From Myroides fluvii (GTDB taxonomy: Bacteria; Bacteroidota; Bacteroidia; Flavobacteriales; Flavobacteriaceae), in contig NZ_CP039934.1 in the NCBI RefSeq assembly GCF_009792295.1, forward strand, positions 3,430,501-3,494,500: DNA of 64,000 nucleotides, written 5' to 3'. The notes beneath the pieces are model-generated. The model was not told the DNA's origin and ran no database searches. It saw only the letters and a program-made list of their open reading frames with translations. Position numbers and translations under genes: made by a program. Below are positions 1-9,327 of this stretch, one piece after another (position 1 is the first letter of the stretch; every line of letters begins with the position of its first letter).

Positions 1-1
1 G

Positions 2-1018
2 AATGCCTTAAACGTGGGGCGCATCAAACTAGCTGCTGCTTGTTTAGACTCTCAACGTCGTTTAATTACGGAGGCAATTAAATACGCCAACGAACGCGTA
101 CAGTTCAAAGTGCCTATTTCTTCTTTTGGTGCTATTCGCACCAAGATTGCCGAAATGGCAACCAATGCTTATGTAGGGGAATCGGCTTCCTATCGTGCAG
201 CAGGAAGTATTGAGAAACGCATCAACCAGCGCATTGCGGAAGGAAATACACACCAAGAAGCAGAATTAAAAGGAGTAGAAGAATTCGCCATTGAGTGTTC
301 CATCTTAAAAGTGGCGGTTTCAGAAGACGTACAAATGTGTACAGATGAGGGAATTCAAATCTTTGGAGGGATGGGATTCTCAGAAGATACCCCAATGGAA
401 AGCGCATGGAGAGATGCTCGTATTTCCCGTATTTACGAAGGAACCAATGAGATCAACCGCATGCTAGCTGTGGGCATGTTGATTAAAAAAGCGATGAAAG
501 GACACGTGGATCTATTAACACCGGCCATGCAAGTAGCGGATGAATTAATGAGTATCCCTAGTTTTGACACACCAGATTACACGGAATTGTTTACCGAAGA
601 AAAGGAAATGATTGAGAAATTGAAAAAAGCCTTTTTAATGGTAGCAGGAAGTGCTGTTCAAAAATTTGGTCCGGACTTAGAAAAGCACCAAGCGCTTATG
701 ATGGCCGCGGCAGATATGATGATTGAAATCTACATGGCTGAAAGTGCTATTTTAAGAACAGAGAAATTAGCAAAAAGCAAAGGTGAACAACAAGTACAAG
801 AGCAAATCGCTATGGCTCAACTCTACTTGTACCACGCTGTAGACATTGTGGCACAAAAAGGAAAAGAAGGGATTGCTTCTTTTGCAGAGGGTGATGAACA
901 ACGCATCATGTTAATGGGATTAAGAAGATTTACAAAATATGTAAATCTGCCAAATGTAAATGCATTACGCGAATCTATTGCCAAAAAAGCAATAGAAGCT
1001 AACGAATATGTTTTCTAA
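2..1018 (+). CDS. Acyl-CoA dehydrogenase, C-terminal part (5' truncated by window edge)
   Basis: The frame is open from the first bases (N-A-L-N-V-G-R-I-K-L), so the gene starts before the window and the GTG at 14 is an internal codon. What remains is the helical C-terminal half of an acyl-CoA dehydrogenase, which oxidises acyl-CoA to enoyl-CoA with FAD and passes electrons to ETF. Visible signatures are the 'GRIKLAAAC' helix, the 'QIFGGMGF' stretch and 'IYEGTNEINRML', which contains the family's catalytic-glutamate region. The ~200 residues after the catalytic region resemble the extended C-terminus of the ~600-aa bacterial subclass. A strong terminator follows directly. Chain-length specificity cannot be judged from this fragment. 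Confidence 0.93.
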   Translation, partial: NALNVGRIKLAAACLDSQRRLITEAIKYANERVQFKVPISSFGAIRTKIAEMATNAYVGESASYRAAGSIEKRINQRIAEGNTHQEAELKGVEEFAIECSILKVAVSEDVQMCTDEGIQIFGGMGFSEDTPMESAWRDARISRIYEGTNEINRMLAVGMLIKKAMKGHVDLLTPAMQVADELMSIPSFDTPDYTELFTEEKEMIEKLKKAFLMVAGSAVQKFGPDLEKHQALMMAAADMMIEIYMAESAILRTEKLAKSKGEQQVQEQIAMAQLYLYHAVDIVAQKGKEGIASFAEGDEQRIMLMGLRRFTKYVNLPNVNALRESIAKKAIEANEYVF

Positions 1019-1050
1019 AGAAAACAAACGATTGGTTTAGTTTGTTAAAA

Positions 1051-1093
1051 AAAAAGACCGCTTCTCTCGTTTAGTCGAAAGGGCGGTCTTTTT
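1051..1093 (+). terminator. Rho-independent terminator after the acyl-CoA dehydrogenase gene
   Basis: Arms AAAAGACCGC (1052-1061) and GCGGTCTTTT (1083-1092) are perfectly complementary, with a ~21-nt loop, and are followed by T residues. It ends the upstream plus-strand transcript. Confidence 0.85.
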
Positions 1094-1268
1094 GATTTCT
1101 TACAATAAGCGTAAAAAAACTTCATCGCACTTATACATATCAAATAACTAATTCGCATATATTTCCCTCATTACGTATGTTTTTTATAAAAAAATACTAA
1201 AATAACTAATAAAACAATTTATTTAGAACAATAAATCTATCTTTAGCCTATTATTCAAAACAGACAAA

Positions 1269-2141
1269 ATGTACAATGGGGATTTAAACAAACATGGGTT
1301 ATTTGACAGTAAAGGAGAACGAAGAGAATTTATTGCCATGAAACTACAGCATGCCTTGCGTCTCGAAAATAGCTATACAACCGCACAAATACAAAAAAAT
1401 GACTTTTTTCAGCTTATTCTCGTCACTGGAGGGAAAGGGGTTCATTGCATCGACTTACAAACCTATGAAGTTAAGGCAGGAGATATCATTTTTCTCAATA
1501 CTTGGCAACAACATCACTGGAGCTATGATGCTGCGATACAGGGATATGTACTGCGTTTTACTCCGAGTTTTATTACGCAATTCGTTTCTGATCATCTCTT
1601 TGTTCACGACCTACCCTTCTTCAAGCGATTTACCAAGCACAGTGTATTAGAACTGCAAGGAGAGTTAAAAGACAATATTCAGATTGCCATGGAGCGGATG
1701 CTTACAGCATACGAAACGGAAGATGGGGAATACATCAATTTGATACGAGCTTATCTTTTAGAAGTGCTTCTACTATCTAAAAAAGAGGTGGATCAGACTT
1801 CTCTAACTAGCCTTAACTCAGTAAAAAACAATGAATTAATTAAATCGTTTGAATCATTAATTGACAAGCACTTTTACGAATATCGCTTTCCAAAAGAATA
1901 TGCTAAGGTTCTTTTGATTTCCCCAAATTACCTAAACGCCTTGTGTCAAAAAATTAAACACAAATCTGCTGGTGACATGATTCGCGATCGGATTTTAGTT
2001 GAATGCAAGCGACTGCTCATTCACACCGATTTATCTGCGAGTGAAATTGCGTACCAATTGAATTTTAAAGACAACTCCTACTTCTCGAGGTTTTTTAAAA
2101 AACACATCGGTGTAGGGCCAGATGAATATAGAAGAAAATAG
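1269..2141 (+). CDS. AraC-family transcriptional regulator
   Basis: This 290-aa DNA-binding regulator has the usual AraC layout. Residues ~20-170 form a cupin-like sensor region (AGDIIFLNTWQQHHW resembles the AraC arm/cupin turn). Residues ~190-290 form the double helix-turn-helix, with the canonical second-helix consensus 'ASEIAYQLNFKDNSYFSRFFKKHIGVGPDEYR'-like pattern near the C-terminus. The ATG at 1269 follows an AT-rich leader. The gene stands alone between the acyl-CoA dehydrogenase terminator and the convergent men operon, so its target is not apparent. The ligand is unknown. Confidence 0.92.
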   Translation: MYNGDLNKHGLFDSKGERREFIAMKLQHALRLENSYTTAQIQKNDFFQLILVTGGKGVHCIDLQTYEVKAGDIIFLNTWQQHHWSYDAAIQGYVLRFTPSFITQFVSDHLFVHDLPFFKRFTKHSVLELQGELKDNIQIAMERMLTAYETEDGEYINLIRAYLLEVLLLSKKEVDQTSLTSLNSVKNNELIKSFESLIDKHFYEYRFPKEYAKVLLISPNYLNALCQKIKHKSAGDMIRDRILVECKRLLIHTDLSASEIAYQLNFKDNSYFSRFFKKHIGVGPDEYRRK

Positions 2142-2225
2142 TGAGTTGTTTGTTGTGAGTTGTTTGTTGTGAGTTGTTGTATGTTGACAGAGCCAACAAC
2201 CTACCTACAGCCAACAACAAACTCC
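2142..2225. repeat. TTGTTTG-type short tandem repeat with inverted-repeat partner
   Basis: Two tandem copies of a 14-mer built on GTGAGTTGTTTGTT lie at 2142-2172. They are followed by CAACAAC-rich sequence that is roughly their complement (2193-2230), so the block can fold into an imperfect hairpin between the convergent AraC and menC genes. It may act as a bidirectional terminator. It is one of four loci in the window with TGTTTGK-type repeats. Confidence 0.6.
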
Positions 2226-3254
2226 CTACAACTCCCAACCCTTTATTTTATCATACCAAAGTTTTCCGTCCTTTACTTCCAAAGGAGAATCGAAATTATT
2301 GGTATATAAAGCTCCCGTACCCAATCCTTGAGGCAGGGAACTATGTAGTGTAAAAGTCCATTGTGCGATTGCATTGAGGCCAATATTGCTCTCCAAAGCG
2401 GACGTAATCCACCACTTGATTTGCAATTGTTCAGCTATTTCAATCCATTCTTGACTTCCTTTAAAACCGCCAACCAAGCTTGGTTTTAAAATAATATACT
2501 GTGGCCGAATGGCTTGAAGTAAAGCTACTTTATCTGCATAAGCTGTTACGCCAATCAATTCTTCATCTAAAGCTATGGGCAAAGCTGTTGTTTTACAAAG
2601 GGCGGCCATTTCAGCAATCTGATGTTGTTTAATGGGTTGTTCAATACTGTGAATATCCAATTGCGCTAATTGCGCTAATTTCCTTGGCGCATCAGCAACT
2701 GTAAATCCGCCATTGGCATCTACTCTCAATTCAATTTGATCTACATTATAATGCTGTCGGATGTATTTTAACAGGTTGATTTCTGCATCGAAGTCAATCG
2801 CGCCAATTTTTAATTTAACACAAGTAAATCCTTGAGCGAGTTTTTCGTCTATTTGTTCTTTCATAAAAGCTTCCTCTCCCATCCAAATCAATCCATTAAT
2901 TGGGATGGCTTGTTTACCTTGTACGAAAGCAGAGGGAAAAAGAACAAACGGATTATCGCTTTCCAACGATAAAAAAGCCTGTTCTACGCCAAATTGAATC
3001 GAAGGCCAGTCGCGCAGTGCTTCCCATAAATTATCTTTGCCCAAATGGATGTGTTCTATTACCCATTGCAACTGGTTTTCATAATCAGGGCGATCATCAA
3101 AACTAAGCGTTCGCAGTATTCCGCACTCTCCTATTCCGATTTTGTCGTTTTCCTCGATTTTAAGCAACCAAGTTTCTTTTTCTGTCATTACCCCTCTAGA
3201 AGTTCCCGAAGGTCGCTTAAATTGAAGAATATGCTTGCTGTACGTTGCCTTCAT
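2226..3254 (-). CDS. menC: o-Succinylbenzoate synthase (menaquinone biosynthesis)
   Basis: Enolase-superfamily enzyme of 342 aa that dehydrates SHCHC to o-succinylbenzoate in menaquinone synthesis. The barrel carries the expected catalytic set: K147-L-K149, metal ligands D179 (RVDANG), E205 (SIEQP) and D230 (ALDEE), and K257 (ILKPSLVGG). The preceding capping domain occupies residues 1-~120. It is the last gene of a tight minus-strand unit, 6 bp after the MBL-fold hydrolase and downstream of menA, which supports menC over other enolase-family members such as dipeptide epimerases. Confidence 0.93.
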   Translation of the reverse strand: MKATYSKHILQFKRPSGTSRGVMTEKETWLLKIEENDKIGIGECGILRTLSFDDRPDYENQLQWVIEHIHLGKDNLWEALRDWPSIQFGVEQAFLSLESDNPFVLFPSAFVQGKQAIPINGLIWMGEEAFMKEQIDEKLAQGFTCVKLKIGAIDFDAEINLLKYIRQHYNVDQIELRVDANGGFTVADAPRKLAQLAQLDIHSIEQPIKQHQIAEMAALCKTTALPIALDEELIGVTAYADKVALLQAIRPQYIILKPSLVGGFKGSQEWIEIAEQLQIKWWITSALESNIGLNAIAQWTFTLHSSLPQGLGTGALYTNNFDSPLEVKDGKLWYDKIKGWEL

Positions 3255-3260
3255 CTCTTT

Positions 3261-3950
3261 TTATAACGTTAAGCTTTCACCGATAGATAAAAGCATGAGG
3301 TCTTTTCCTTTTGCAAAGAATTTGCGTTTTGCTTCTTCGTGATCAATTTCAATATATCCAAAGGTATCAAAATGATATCCCATGATCTTATCACACTGTA
3401 CGAAATCGGCAGCAATTACCGCTTCATCAATTCCCATCGTAAAATTACTTCCGATAGGCAAAATGGCCAAATCCAATTTTGTAAACAGGGGAATTAATTT
3501 CATGTCCATCGTCAAAGAAGTATCCCCTGCGATATAGATGTTTTTATTTTTGCTCTCGATTACAAAACCACCAGGCTGTCCTCCATAGCTTCCATCGGGG
3601 AATGAGCTCGAATGGATCGCAGGCGTGTATTTTACTTTTCCAAAATCAAACTGCCAACTTCCACCGTGATTCATTGGATGTGCATTAAATCCTTTGGCTT
3701 CATAATGACCAGCGATTTCCGCGTTGGAAACAATAATGGCCTCGGGGTTATTTTGAGCAATTAGTTCAACATCCGCAATATGATCCCCATGGGCATGTGT
3801 CAATAAAATGTAATCTACTTTTAATTCATTAACGTTGATGTCTTTTGCAGCAGGCAATGGATTTCCCGTAATAAAAGGATCGACAATCAGGTTAAAATCT
3901 TCAATCTGAATGCCTAAACAAGCGTGTCCGTAATAAGTTATTTTCATCAT
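3261..3950 (-). CDS. Metal-dependent hydrolase, metallo-beta-lactamase fold (UPF0173 type)
   Basis: The 229-aa protein has the metallo-beta-lactamase metal motif T-H-A-H-G-D-H at residues 51-57, followed by later conserved 'YIAGDTSLTMDM' and 'MGYHFDTFGYIEID' segments, as in the UPF0173 hydrolases. The cytoplasmic substrate is unknown. It sits between menA and menC with gaps of 7 and 6 bp, so it is cotranscribed with the menaquinone genes; whether it acts in that pathway is not established. Two adjacent ATG codons (3950, 3947) could each be the start. Confidence 0.85.
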   Translation of the reverse strand: MMKITYYGHACLGIQIEDFNLIVDPFITGNPLPAAKDINVNELKVDYILLTHAHGDHIADVELIAQNNPEAIIVSNAEIAGHYEAKGFNAHPMNHGGSWQFDFGKVKYTPAIHSSSFPDGSYGGQPGGFVIESKNKNIYIAGDTSLTMDMKLIPLFTKLDLAILPIGSNFTMGIDEAVIAADFVQCDKIMGYHFDTFGYIEIDHEEAKRKFFAKGKDLMLLSIGESLTL

Positions 3951-3957
3951 TTTTATT

Positions 3958-4869
3958 TTAGAAGATTAAAGCTAAGGAAAAAAGTACAGAAACCATAAAA
4001 GTGCTCAAGGCTACTATTTTCATTTGGCTGTCTAATTCTTTAGGGTTAGTATTATTTTTAACGAAAATCAAGTGTTTTACCAAGGGGAAATAGGCCAAGA
4101 CAAAAGCGAAATTGAGTAAAGGCTTTTGGCTGTAAATCCCATAAATTACAAAAGCAACTAAAGCGAAGACCACAATGAAATAATGATAGCGCTTCGCTTT
4201 TGCACGACCTAATTTTACAGCTAGTGTATTTTTACCTACCACTTTATCTGCGTCTAAATCGCGCATATTGTTAATATTCAATACTGCTATACTCAAATTA
4301 CCTACCGCTACTGCGGGTAAAATTACCCATGGATCGATTGTCTGTCCGTAGAGGTAGAAACATCCGATTACACTTACTAATCCAAAGAAAATAAAAACAA
4401 ACAAATCACCTAACCCGCGATAACCGTAAGCTGATTTTCCAACGGTGTATTTTATAGCGGCTGCCACACAACTAATTCCCAATACAAAGAAAAATAAGGA
4501 GGTAAAAAAATGATCCCTTCCAAAGGCGAGGTAGATTAAAATTAGGGCTGATACCAAAGATAAGCCCGAAGTAAAAATAATACCTCTTTTCAATTCTTCT
4601 TTCGTCAACAAACCGCTTTGCAAAGCACGTTGCGGACCTACTCTATTTTCATTGTCTGTTCCTTTTACCCCATCTCCATAGTCGTTGGCAAAATTGGATA
4701 GAATTTGAAACAACAAAGTTGTTGAGATAGCAAACAAAAAAATCAGATTAAAATCTTCCCGGTTGTGATAATAGGGAAATGCACAGGCCGTTCCTACAAT
4801 AATTCCAGATATAGATAAAGGCAACGTACGCAATCTAGCTGCAGAAACCCAAGTTTTAATTTTAGACAT
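3958..4869 (-). CDS. menA: 1,4-Dihydroxy-2-naphthoate polyprenyltransferase
   Basis: UbiA-family membrane prenyltransferase of 303 aa with about eight to nine hydrophobic helices. The first aspartate-rich motif is at residues ~61-72 (A-N-D-Y-G-D-G-V-K-G-T-D) and the second near 198-212 (N-N-M-R-D-L-D-A-D-K). Both bind the magnesium-prenyl diphosphate. MenA attaches the isoprenoid tail to dihydroxynaphthoate to form demethylmenaquinol. First gene of the menA-hydrolase-menC operon; the other men genes are not in this window. The promoter must lie in the long AT-rich region to its right. Confidence 0.94.
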   Translation of the reverse strand: MSKIKTWVSAARLRTLPLSISGIIVGTACAFPYYHNREDFNLIFLFAISTTLLFQILSNFANDYGDGVKGTDNENRVGPQRALQSGLLTKEELKRGIIFTSGLSLVSALILIYLAFGRDHFFTSLFFFVLGISCVAAAIKYTVGKSAYGYRGLGDLFVFIFFGLVSVIGCFYLYGQTIDPWVILPAVAVGNLSIAVLNINNMRDLDADKVVGKNTLAVKLGRAKAKRYHYFIVVFALVAFVIYGIYSQKPLLNFAFVLAYFPLVKHLIFVKNNTNPKELDSQMKIVALSTFMVSVLFSLALIF

Positions 4870-5788
4870 AGATATAAACTTTCAACAGACAAATAATCTT
4901 ATCGGTCCAGTTGCGCAAAATTAAGTATAAATGAAAGTAAATACAACCTTGTTGTCCGTTTTGATTTTATAATTATTTCTCTTTTTTCACTTGGTTTTCA
5001 TCAAGAAAAAAGAAGTAAAAATCCATCAACAAAAACAACGTTAAAATCGATGGATAGCATTACTGAAAAACAAGTAGCTCCAATAAAAATAACTTGAGAC
5101 TCGATGAGCAGAAGCGGAATCTCCTTGTAAACAAATAACCCTTTTTTACTTAAATCTTTACTTTAGATAAAGTGCAGTAATCTGTTTTAGAGTCTGTTTT
5201 GTTTTTTATTCAAGTCATACAAGCATCTTTTGGTTTCACCTCAAGCGAATCATATTCAACTTCTATTTTTACTTGAATTAAACATATTTAAGTAATTAAA
5301 GAAGAATAAGTTATATATAAATTCACATAGTTATAACAAAAAGTTATAGGTTAATAGATAGCCAAAAACAGTAATTCCCCTCTGTTTCACGCCCTTATTC
5401 TCCACTATTCATTAAAAAGTTACGCCACTCCTACTTCTGTTTTTACTGCTGTAATCAGTCAACGTAAATCGCTGCTATTCTAACACAAAAATCACTTTCT
5501 CCTGTTGTTTGATGTCTTTGAAAAAAAGCAATAAACACGGTTATATCCTCAACCTATTATTTTTTTCCTGCTCTTATTTACTTTGCTTCTACTTGATTTA
5601 TTTCTCTATAGGCGTACTAAAAAAGAATCTAGCATTCCTTCTTTTTTTCACTACTATTGATAAAAAAACGAAAACTACCTCCAGCACTATTCTTTCGTTA
5701 TTCTCTCTTTTTGGGCTGTCTTACCCTTGCTTAAACGGTTCTCATTTTTATACTTTTACAAGTTCAACAGCGTAGAATTAAGACAAAA
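4870..5788. other. ~0.9-kb AT-rich intergenic region with no convincing gene
   Basis: Between the divergent menA start and the NlpE-like gene's terminator I see no RNA gene or recognisable coding sequence. An 88-codon plus-strand frame (5509-5775) has low-complexity composition (F, L, S, K, T runs) and no family resemblance. A weak stem (CTTTTTTC...GAAAAAAG) sits near 4979-5010. The size is unusual for this gene-dense stretch and may hold a decayed gene. Confidence 0.5.
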
Positions 5789-5789
5789 A

Positions 5790-5820
5790 AAAAAGGATGA
5801 GAAACATTCTCATCCTTTTT
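5790..5820 (-). terminator. Terminator of the NlpE-like lipoprotein gene
   Basis: Perfect 12-bp arms AAAAAGGATGAG and CTCATCCTTTTT flank a 7-nt loop. The A-run on the left reads as a U-run for minus-strand transcription, just downstream of the 5844-6305 gene. Confidence 0.88.
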
Positions 5821-5843
5821 TACTATGCTTTTTTTAGCTTGAC

Positions 5844-6305
5844 TTATTGTTTTTTCAAACGGTAATGTTCAGCTAAATTTCCTGTAATCACGTTTCCTTC
5901 TTGATCCAAAAGCAAGATACTTCCTTCGTGTACTGCGACTTGTTTTTTACTTCCATCCTTTAAAGTAAGGGTGATTTTATTTCCCGCAGCGTCCCACTCA
6001 AACGTACCTTCTTCTTCAAAATGTCCGTCTTTTTTTTCCTGATAGTGATCCACTAATTTGAATGTACCATCTTCTTTTAATTCGATTGTTTCATCAATAC
6101 CAGGGCAATCAGCACATGGAATAGTTCCTTTGTACGTTCCAGCCCAATCTAATGAAGTTTTTGAATTATCAGCCATAGTTTCAGTTGAAGTTACTTCTTC
6201 AATTGTCGCTGATTCTGTTGTGTCTTTTACTTCTTTTTTACAACTAGCAAGAGTTAACACACTCATTGCAGCCACTGTTAATACAGCAAAATACTTTCTT
6301 TTCAT
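5844..6305 (-). CDS. NlpE-like copper-homeostasis/envelope-stress lipoprotein
   Basis: The 153-aa protein has a lipoprotein signal peptide ending in the lipobox L-A-S-C, with acylated Cys22, followed by a low-complexity linker (residues ~25-50). The rest matches the NlpE N-terminal domain: 'WAGTYKGTIPCADCPGIDE' with the C64-x-x-C67 pair, then a glycine-rich beta-barrel ('LKEDGTFKL', 'GTFEWDAAGNKITL'). NlpE-type proteins sit in the outer membrane facing the periplasm and, in enterobacteria, sense surface contact or copper; that role is untested here. Monocistronic, with its own terminator. Confidence 0.85.
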   Translation of the reverse strand: MKRKYFAVLTVAAMSVLTLASCKKEVKDTTESATIEEVTSTETMADNSKTSLDWAGTYKGTIPCADCPGIDETIELKEDGTFKLVDHYQEKKDGHFEEEGTFEWDAAGNKITLTLKDGSKKQVAVHEGSILLLDQEGNVITGNLAEHYRLKKQ

Positions 6306-6702
6306 AGTGAGATTTTATATTATTATTGTACTATCAAATTTACAACTAAATTTTAATAGAAGTTTATCATTTATCCTAAAAAACACAAAATAAGTTTAAA
6401 TCTCACCAAACTGTTAACGATTACTTATTTTTTTATGTTTTAAAACAAGCTAATAATTCTTATCTAATTGATACTCATTTACTTTGCAAAAAGCGATTTT
6501 ATAACCTAGTTTAAACTTCCTGATAGTAGATTGAATAGCGTAAATTCAGGGTCGGGATCAAGTGTAAATACGCCTATTGCCTTTATTTCACCTTGTTTCG
6601 AATTACAACCTTACTATTCGTCTTTTTTGTGATTTGACTCTTGCGCTCTGTACGTTACAGTACCGAAACATCCCTCATATCAGAGGTATTCCATGCAGTT
6701 GT
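6306..6702. other. Intergenic region, no gene seen
   Basis: About 400 bp between the NlpE-like gene start and the end of the GDYXXLXY gene. Apart from the candidate -7 element it is AT-rich sequence. The frame at 6641-6829 is antisense to a real gene. Confidence 0.6.
6335..6342 (-). promoter_or_regulatory. Candidate Bacteroidota -7 element for the NlpE-like gene
   Basis: On the minus strand the octamer reads TAAATTTG, an exact match to TAnnTTTG, about 30 bp upstream of the ATG at 6305. No clear TTTG -33 partner is present, so this is only a candidate. Confidence 0.35.
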
Positions 6703-7203
6703 CTATTCTATACGCTCTAAATTCTCTTTGTACAAACCTATTAAAACGCTATTTCCTTTATCATCAACTCGAAGTCCTCCATATTTAGCTTGTTCAAATA
6801 GTGTGTCTTTTCCTTCCTGGAAGAAATAACTATCTGCACCAACAGAGAGACTAAATCCATCCCAATTGAAGTACTTAACTACAATGAACGAATCTACTTC
6901 CGTTGTGGGTAAAGCGTCATTTATTCCTTTAAATACCCCTCTATTTTCACGATCTAAAGCTAAAGTAATATACCCTCGCTTTGTGATTTTATCCTTATCT
7001 AATACGTTTACTTGACTGTTTAAGGCATAATTTAGTTGCATATAATCACCCTGCATTAAAGATCTAGGATCTACAGGAGCTAGTTCCAACAAAACGAGTC
7101 TTCCCTTGTGGATGGTATTTTCTTTTTGCCACACGGCACGAATGAAAAACAATCCAAACAAGATAAACGTAGCTATAACTACTATATTTCTTTTATTTTT
7201 CAC
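6703..7203 (-). CDS. GDYXXLXY-domain membrane-anchored protein
   Basis: The 166-aa protein has an N-terminal membrane anchor or signal (residues ~8-24) and the family-defining motif G-D-Y-M-Q-L-N-Y at residues 52-59, preceded by the characteristic 'ELAPVDPRSLMQ'. Function is unknown. The start is GTG at 7203, overlapping the end of the DUF4401 gene by 11 bp; an upstream in-frame stop rules out an earlier start. It is the last member of a three-gene overlapping operon (DUF2157, DUF4401, GDYXXLXY), a combination that recurs in bacteria and suggests one membrane complex. Confidence 0.88.
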   Translation of the reverse strand: MKNKRNIVVIATFILFGLFFIRAVWQKENTIHKGRLVLLELAPVDPRSLMQGDYMQLNYALNSQVNVLDKDKITKRGYITLALDRENRGVFKGINDALPTTEVDSFIVVKYFNWDGFSLSVGADSYFFQEGKDTLFEQAKYGGLRVDDKGNSVLIGLYKENLERIE

Positions 7204-8296
7204 GATTCAATTTAGTATAGATTACAAATAAACTTAAAAACAAAACTCCTAATCCCATTAAAATAAGCGATTTACTAAGTAAAGTAACATCTAAATAGTA
7301 ATAATAGGAGATAAGAGATAAAGCGAGAGTTGCCAAAGCTAAGGCCATCCCTTTTTGAAAGCGAAAATGAAACGACCAAACCAAAAGCAGTACGCTAATG
7401 GCAAAAGGAATTCCAAAGCCTCTCATCAAGAAAGACAGTCCTACAATCAACAAACAACTTAGAACAGTTACCACTGGCATTTTGTTTATTTTTACTTTGT
7501 CCTGGATTGCTTTTACGGTAGAATAAGTTAATCCAATTAATATTATAGCTACAAATACAAGGTAAATGCGATGATATACGATATTAAACTCTCCATAACT
7601 TCGCCCTAGCATCCAACGCATGGGGTTAATACGCTCAAAATTTTGCTGGATTAAATCCAAGAATACCACGACAAAAAGTCCATTGCGCAACGCATTAAAC
7701 TTCGCGGCTAAAAATACAGAACAAGTACGAAGATTTAATTCAAAGTAAAACATCAAATACAATCCGATTAGTGCAAGCCAAAAAACAAAGCTATCTCCGT
7801 ACGAAAGAGGGATCAGTTTTAAAAGATAAATAAGCCCATAATAGAAACCTACGACAGACAAAAATTGAATTAGCTTACTTTTAAACGACAAAAATCCGAT
7901 TATACTGAATACGGTTACAATCAATAAATTGGTCGTTTCTGAAGCATTTGAATCAATAAAAGCAAAAATTAAGCACGCTAATGAACTGATATAGGTAGCT
8001 ACAAAAACGCCATCTCTCAAGGCTGGTTCGCTCTTTTTATTTCCGAGTAAGCTGATTCCATATAAGATAACAGCAAACAAAGAAAAGCTAACCGTACCAA
8101 GACTATCGCCAATCGCCATATACAAGAAACCAAAGAAAAAACCAACGGCCAATAAACTACCTAAAATAGCTACTACCTTTAAAAAGGAATACTTGATTGA
8201 CTGTTCATCTTGTATGCGTTCAAGTACTTGTTCCTGAATCGTTATTCCACGATTTTCCAATTGACTCATCAAAGAATCTAATGCTTTATTCTTCAT
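7193..8296 (-). CDS. DUF4401 multi-pass membrane protein
   Basis: The 367-aa protein has a soluble N-terminal ~40 residues, including 'MSQLENRGITIQEQ', followed by about ten hydrophobic segments. This layout and its position between a DUF2157 gene and a GDYXXLXY gene identify it as DUF4401. It overlaps both neighbours by 11 bp, indicating translational coupling and stoichiometric production. Biochemical role unknown. Confidence 0.85.
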   Translation of the reverse strand: MKNKALDSLMSQLENRGITIQEQVLERIQDEQSIKYSFLKVVAILGSLLAVGFFFGFLYMAIGDSLGTVSFSLFAVILYGISLLGNKKSEPALRDGVFVATYISSLACLIFAFIDSNASETTNLLIVTVFSIIGFLSFKSKLIQFLSVVGFYYGLIYLLKLIPLSYGDSFVFWLALIGLYLMFYFELNLRTCSVFLAAKFNALRNGLFVVVFLDLIQQNFERINPMRWMLGRSYGEFNIVYHRIYLVFVAIILIGLTYSTVKAIQDKVKINKMPVVTVLSCLLIVGLSFLMRGFGIPFAISVLLLVWSFHFRFQKGMALALATLALSLISYYYYLDVTLLSKSLILMGLGVLFLSLFVIYTKLNREK

Positions 8297-9299
8297 GCTT
8301 CCACGCTTTAGATTTCATTGACACTACTTTAATAATAAGGAATATAGCCCCTATTGAATATAACATATAAACCAACAAGCCTTCAGCACCGTCTTCAACA
8401 AGCTTCATTAACAACATTAATCCACAGCTAATACACGCAATAAACGCATAGGAAAACAAGTAGATTTGTTTCTGTTTCCATCCCATCCCTAATCCTGCCA
8501 CTAACACCAATAGGGCACTAATCAATGTCCAGGTTGCTCCTTGTACATCATTAGCCTCATGGCGTTGGGTATTGGTAAATAACCAAAAGCCAACGCCTGT
8601 TGCTGCTAAAAGGTAAATAGCAATCAATTGGATTTGCTTATAAAATTGGTCAATTTTAAAATCTGCAGCCACCAATTTGAGCTGTGGAAGGATAAACAAA
8701 AGAAGATTGGTACCTAACAAATACAAAATCCCCATAAAAATAGAATCCACCTGCAGCAACTGTACCAAGGCTAAAATAACGGTTGTATTAGCTAAAATAC
8801 TGTAGAATAACCATTGATAAGTAAACTTACTTAACACAGTAAGTGGTGTGATGACTACTAACCAAGTAAGAAATAAATCGTAGGCATTGGCACCTGTCTG
8901 ATACGTTTGTCCAAAAACAGCCATTAAAACCCCGACTAACACTGTACTCGCCAGTAAACTAATTTTTTGTATCCCTTCTTTTACACGATTCGTTAAGGAA
9001 AAATATACACTGAGCAAAAGTCCAGCTCCAATGAGTGAAAATTTAACACTTTTCGGCATATTATCCCAATTAAAGGCAAAGAAGAATACAATTCCACTAA
9101 TTAAAAATCCTGCTCCACTAACAAGTAGCGCATAATAAACAAAGTTCTTCCAATCCTTTTCGGATACCGTTCCATGGGAATCATAGAGCTCCGAAAGCTG
9201 TTGATTATCCATAGAAGAATACTCCTTAAGCAAGAACAACTCTTGTTTTGAGATGTTATTTTCTTTTTCTTTCATATTCTTTTTATAAGCACTTAGCAT
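8286..9299 (-). CDS. DUF2157 multi-pass membrane protein
   Basis: The 337-aa protein begins with a charged cytoplasmic region (residues 1-~50, including 'LYDSHGTVSEKDWKNFVYY') followed by nine or ten transmembrane segments, as in DUF2157 proteins. An alternative ATG lies at 9275 (M9); I cannot decide between the two starts. It opens the operon with the DUF4401 and GDYXXLXY genes. No catalytic motif is seen. Confidence 0.85.
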   Translation of the reverse strand: MLSAYKKNMKEKENNISKQELFLLKEYSSMDNQQLSELYDSHGTVSEKDWKNFVYYALLVSGAGFLISGIVFFFAFNWDNMPKSVKFSLIGAGLLLSVYFSLTNRVKEGIQKISLLASTVLVGVLMAVFGQTYQTGANAYDLFLTWLVVITPLTVLSKFTYQWLFYSILANTTVILALVQLLQVDSIFMGILYLLGTNLLLFILPQLKLVAADFKIDQFYKQIQLIAIYLLAATGVGFWLFTNTQRHEANDVQGATWTLISALLVLVAGLGMGWKQKQIYLFSYAFIACISCGLMLLMKLVEDGAEGLLVYMLYSIGAIFLIIKVVSMKSKAWKHEE

Positions 9300-9327
9300 G
9301 CAGAGAAGCGTAAAAATATCCTGTTCT

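Noticed and set aside
1237..1245. Promoter (TATCTTTA) of the AraC gene
   Set aside because: The last base departs from TAnnTTTG and no -33 element is clear, so not listed as a feature.
5509..5775. 88-codon hydrophobic plus-strand frame
   Set aside because: Low-complexity AT-rich composition, no homology recognised, and weak gene context; more likely chance.
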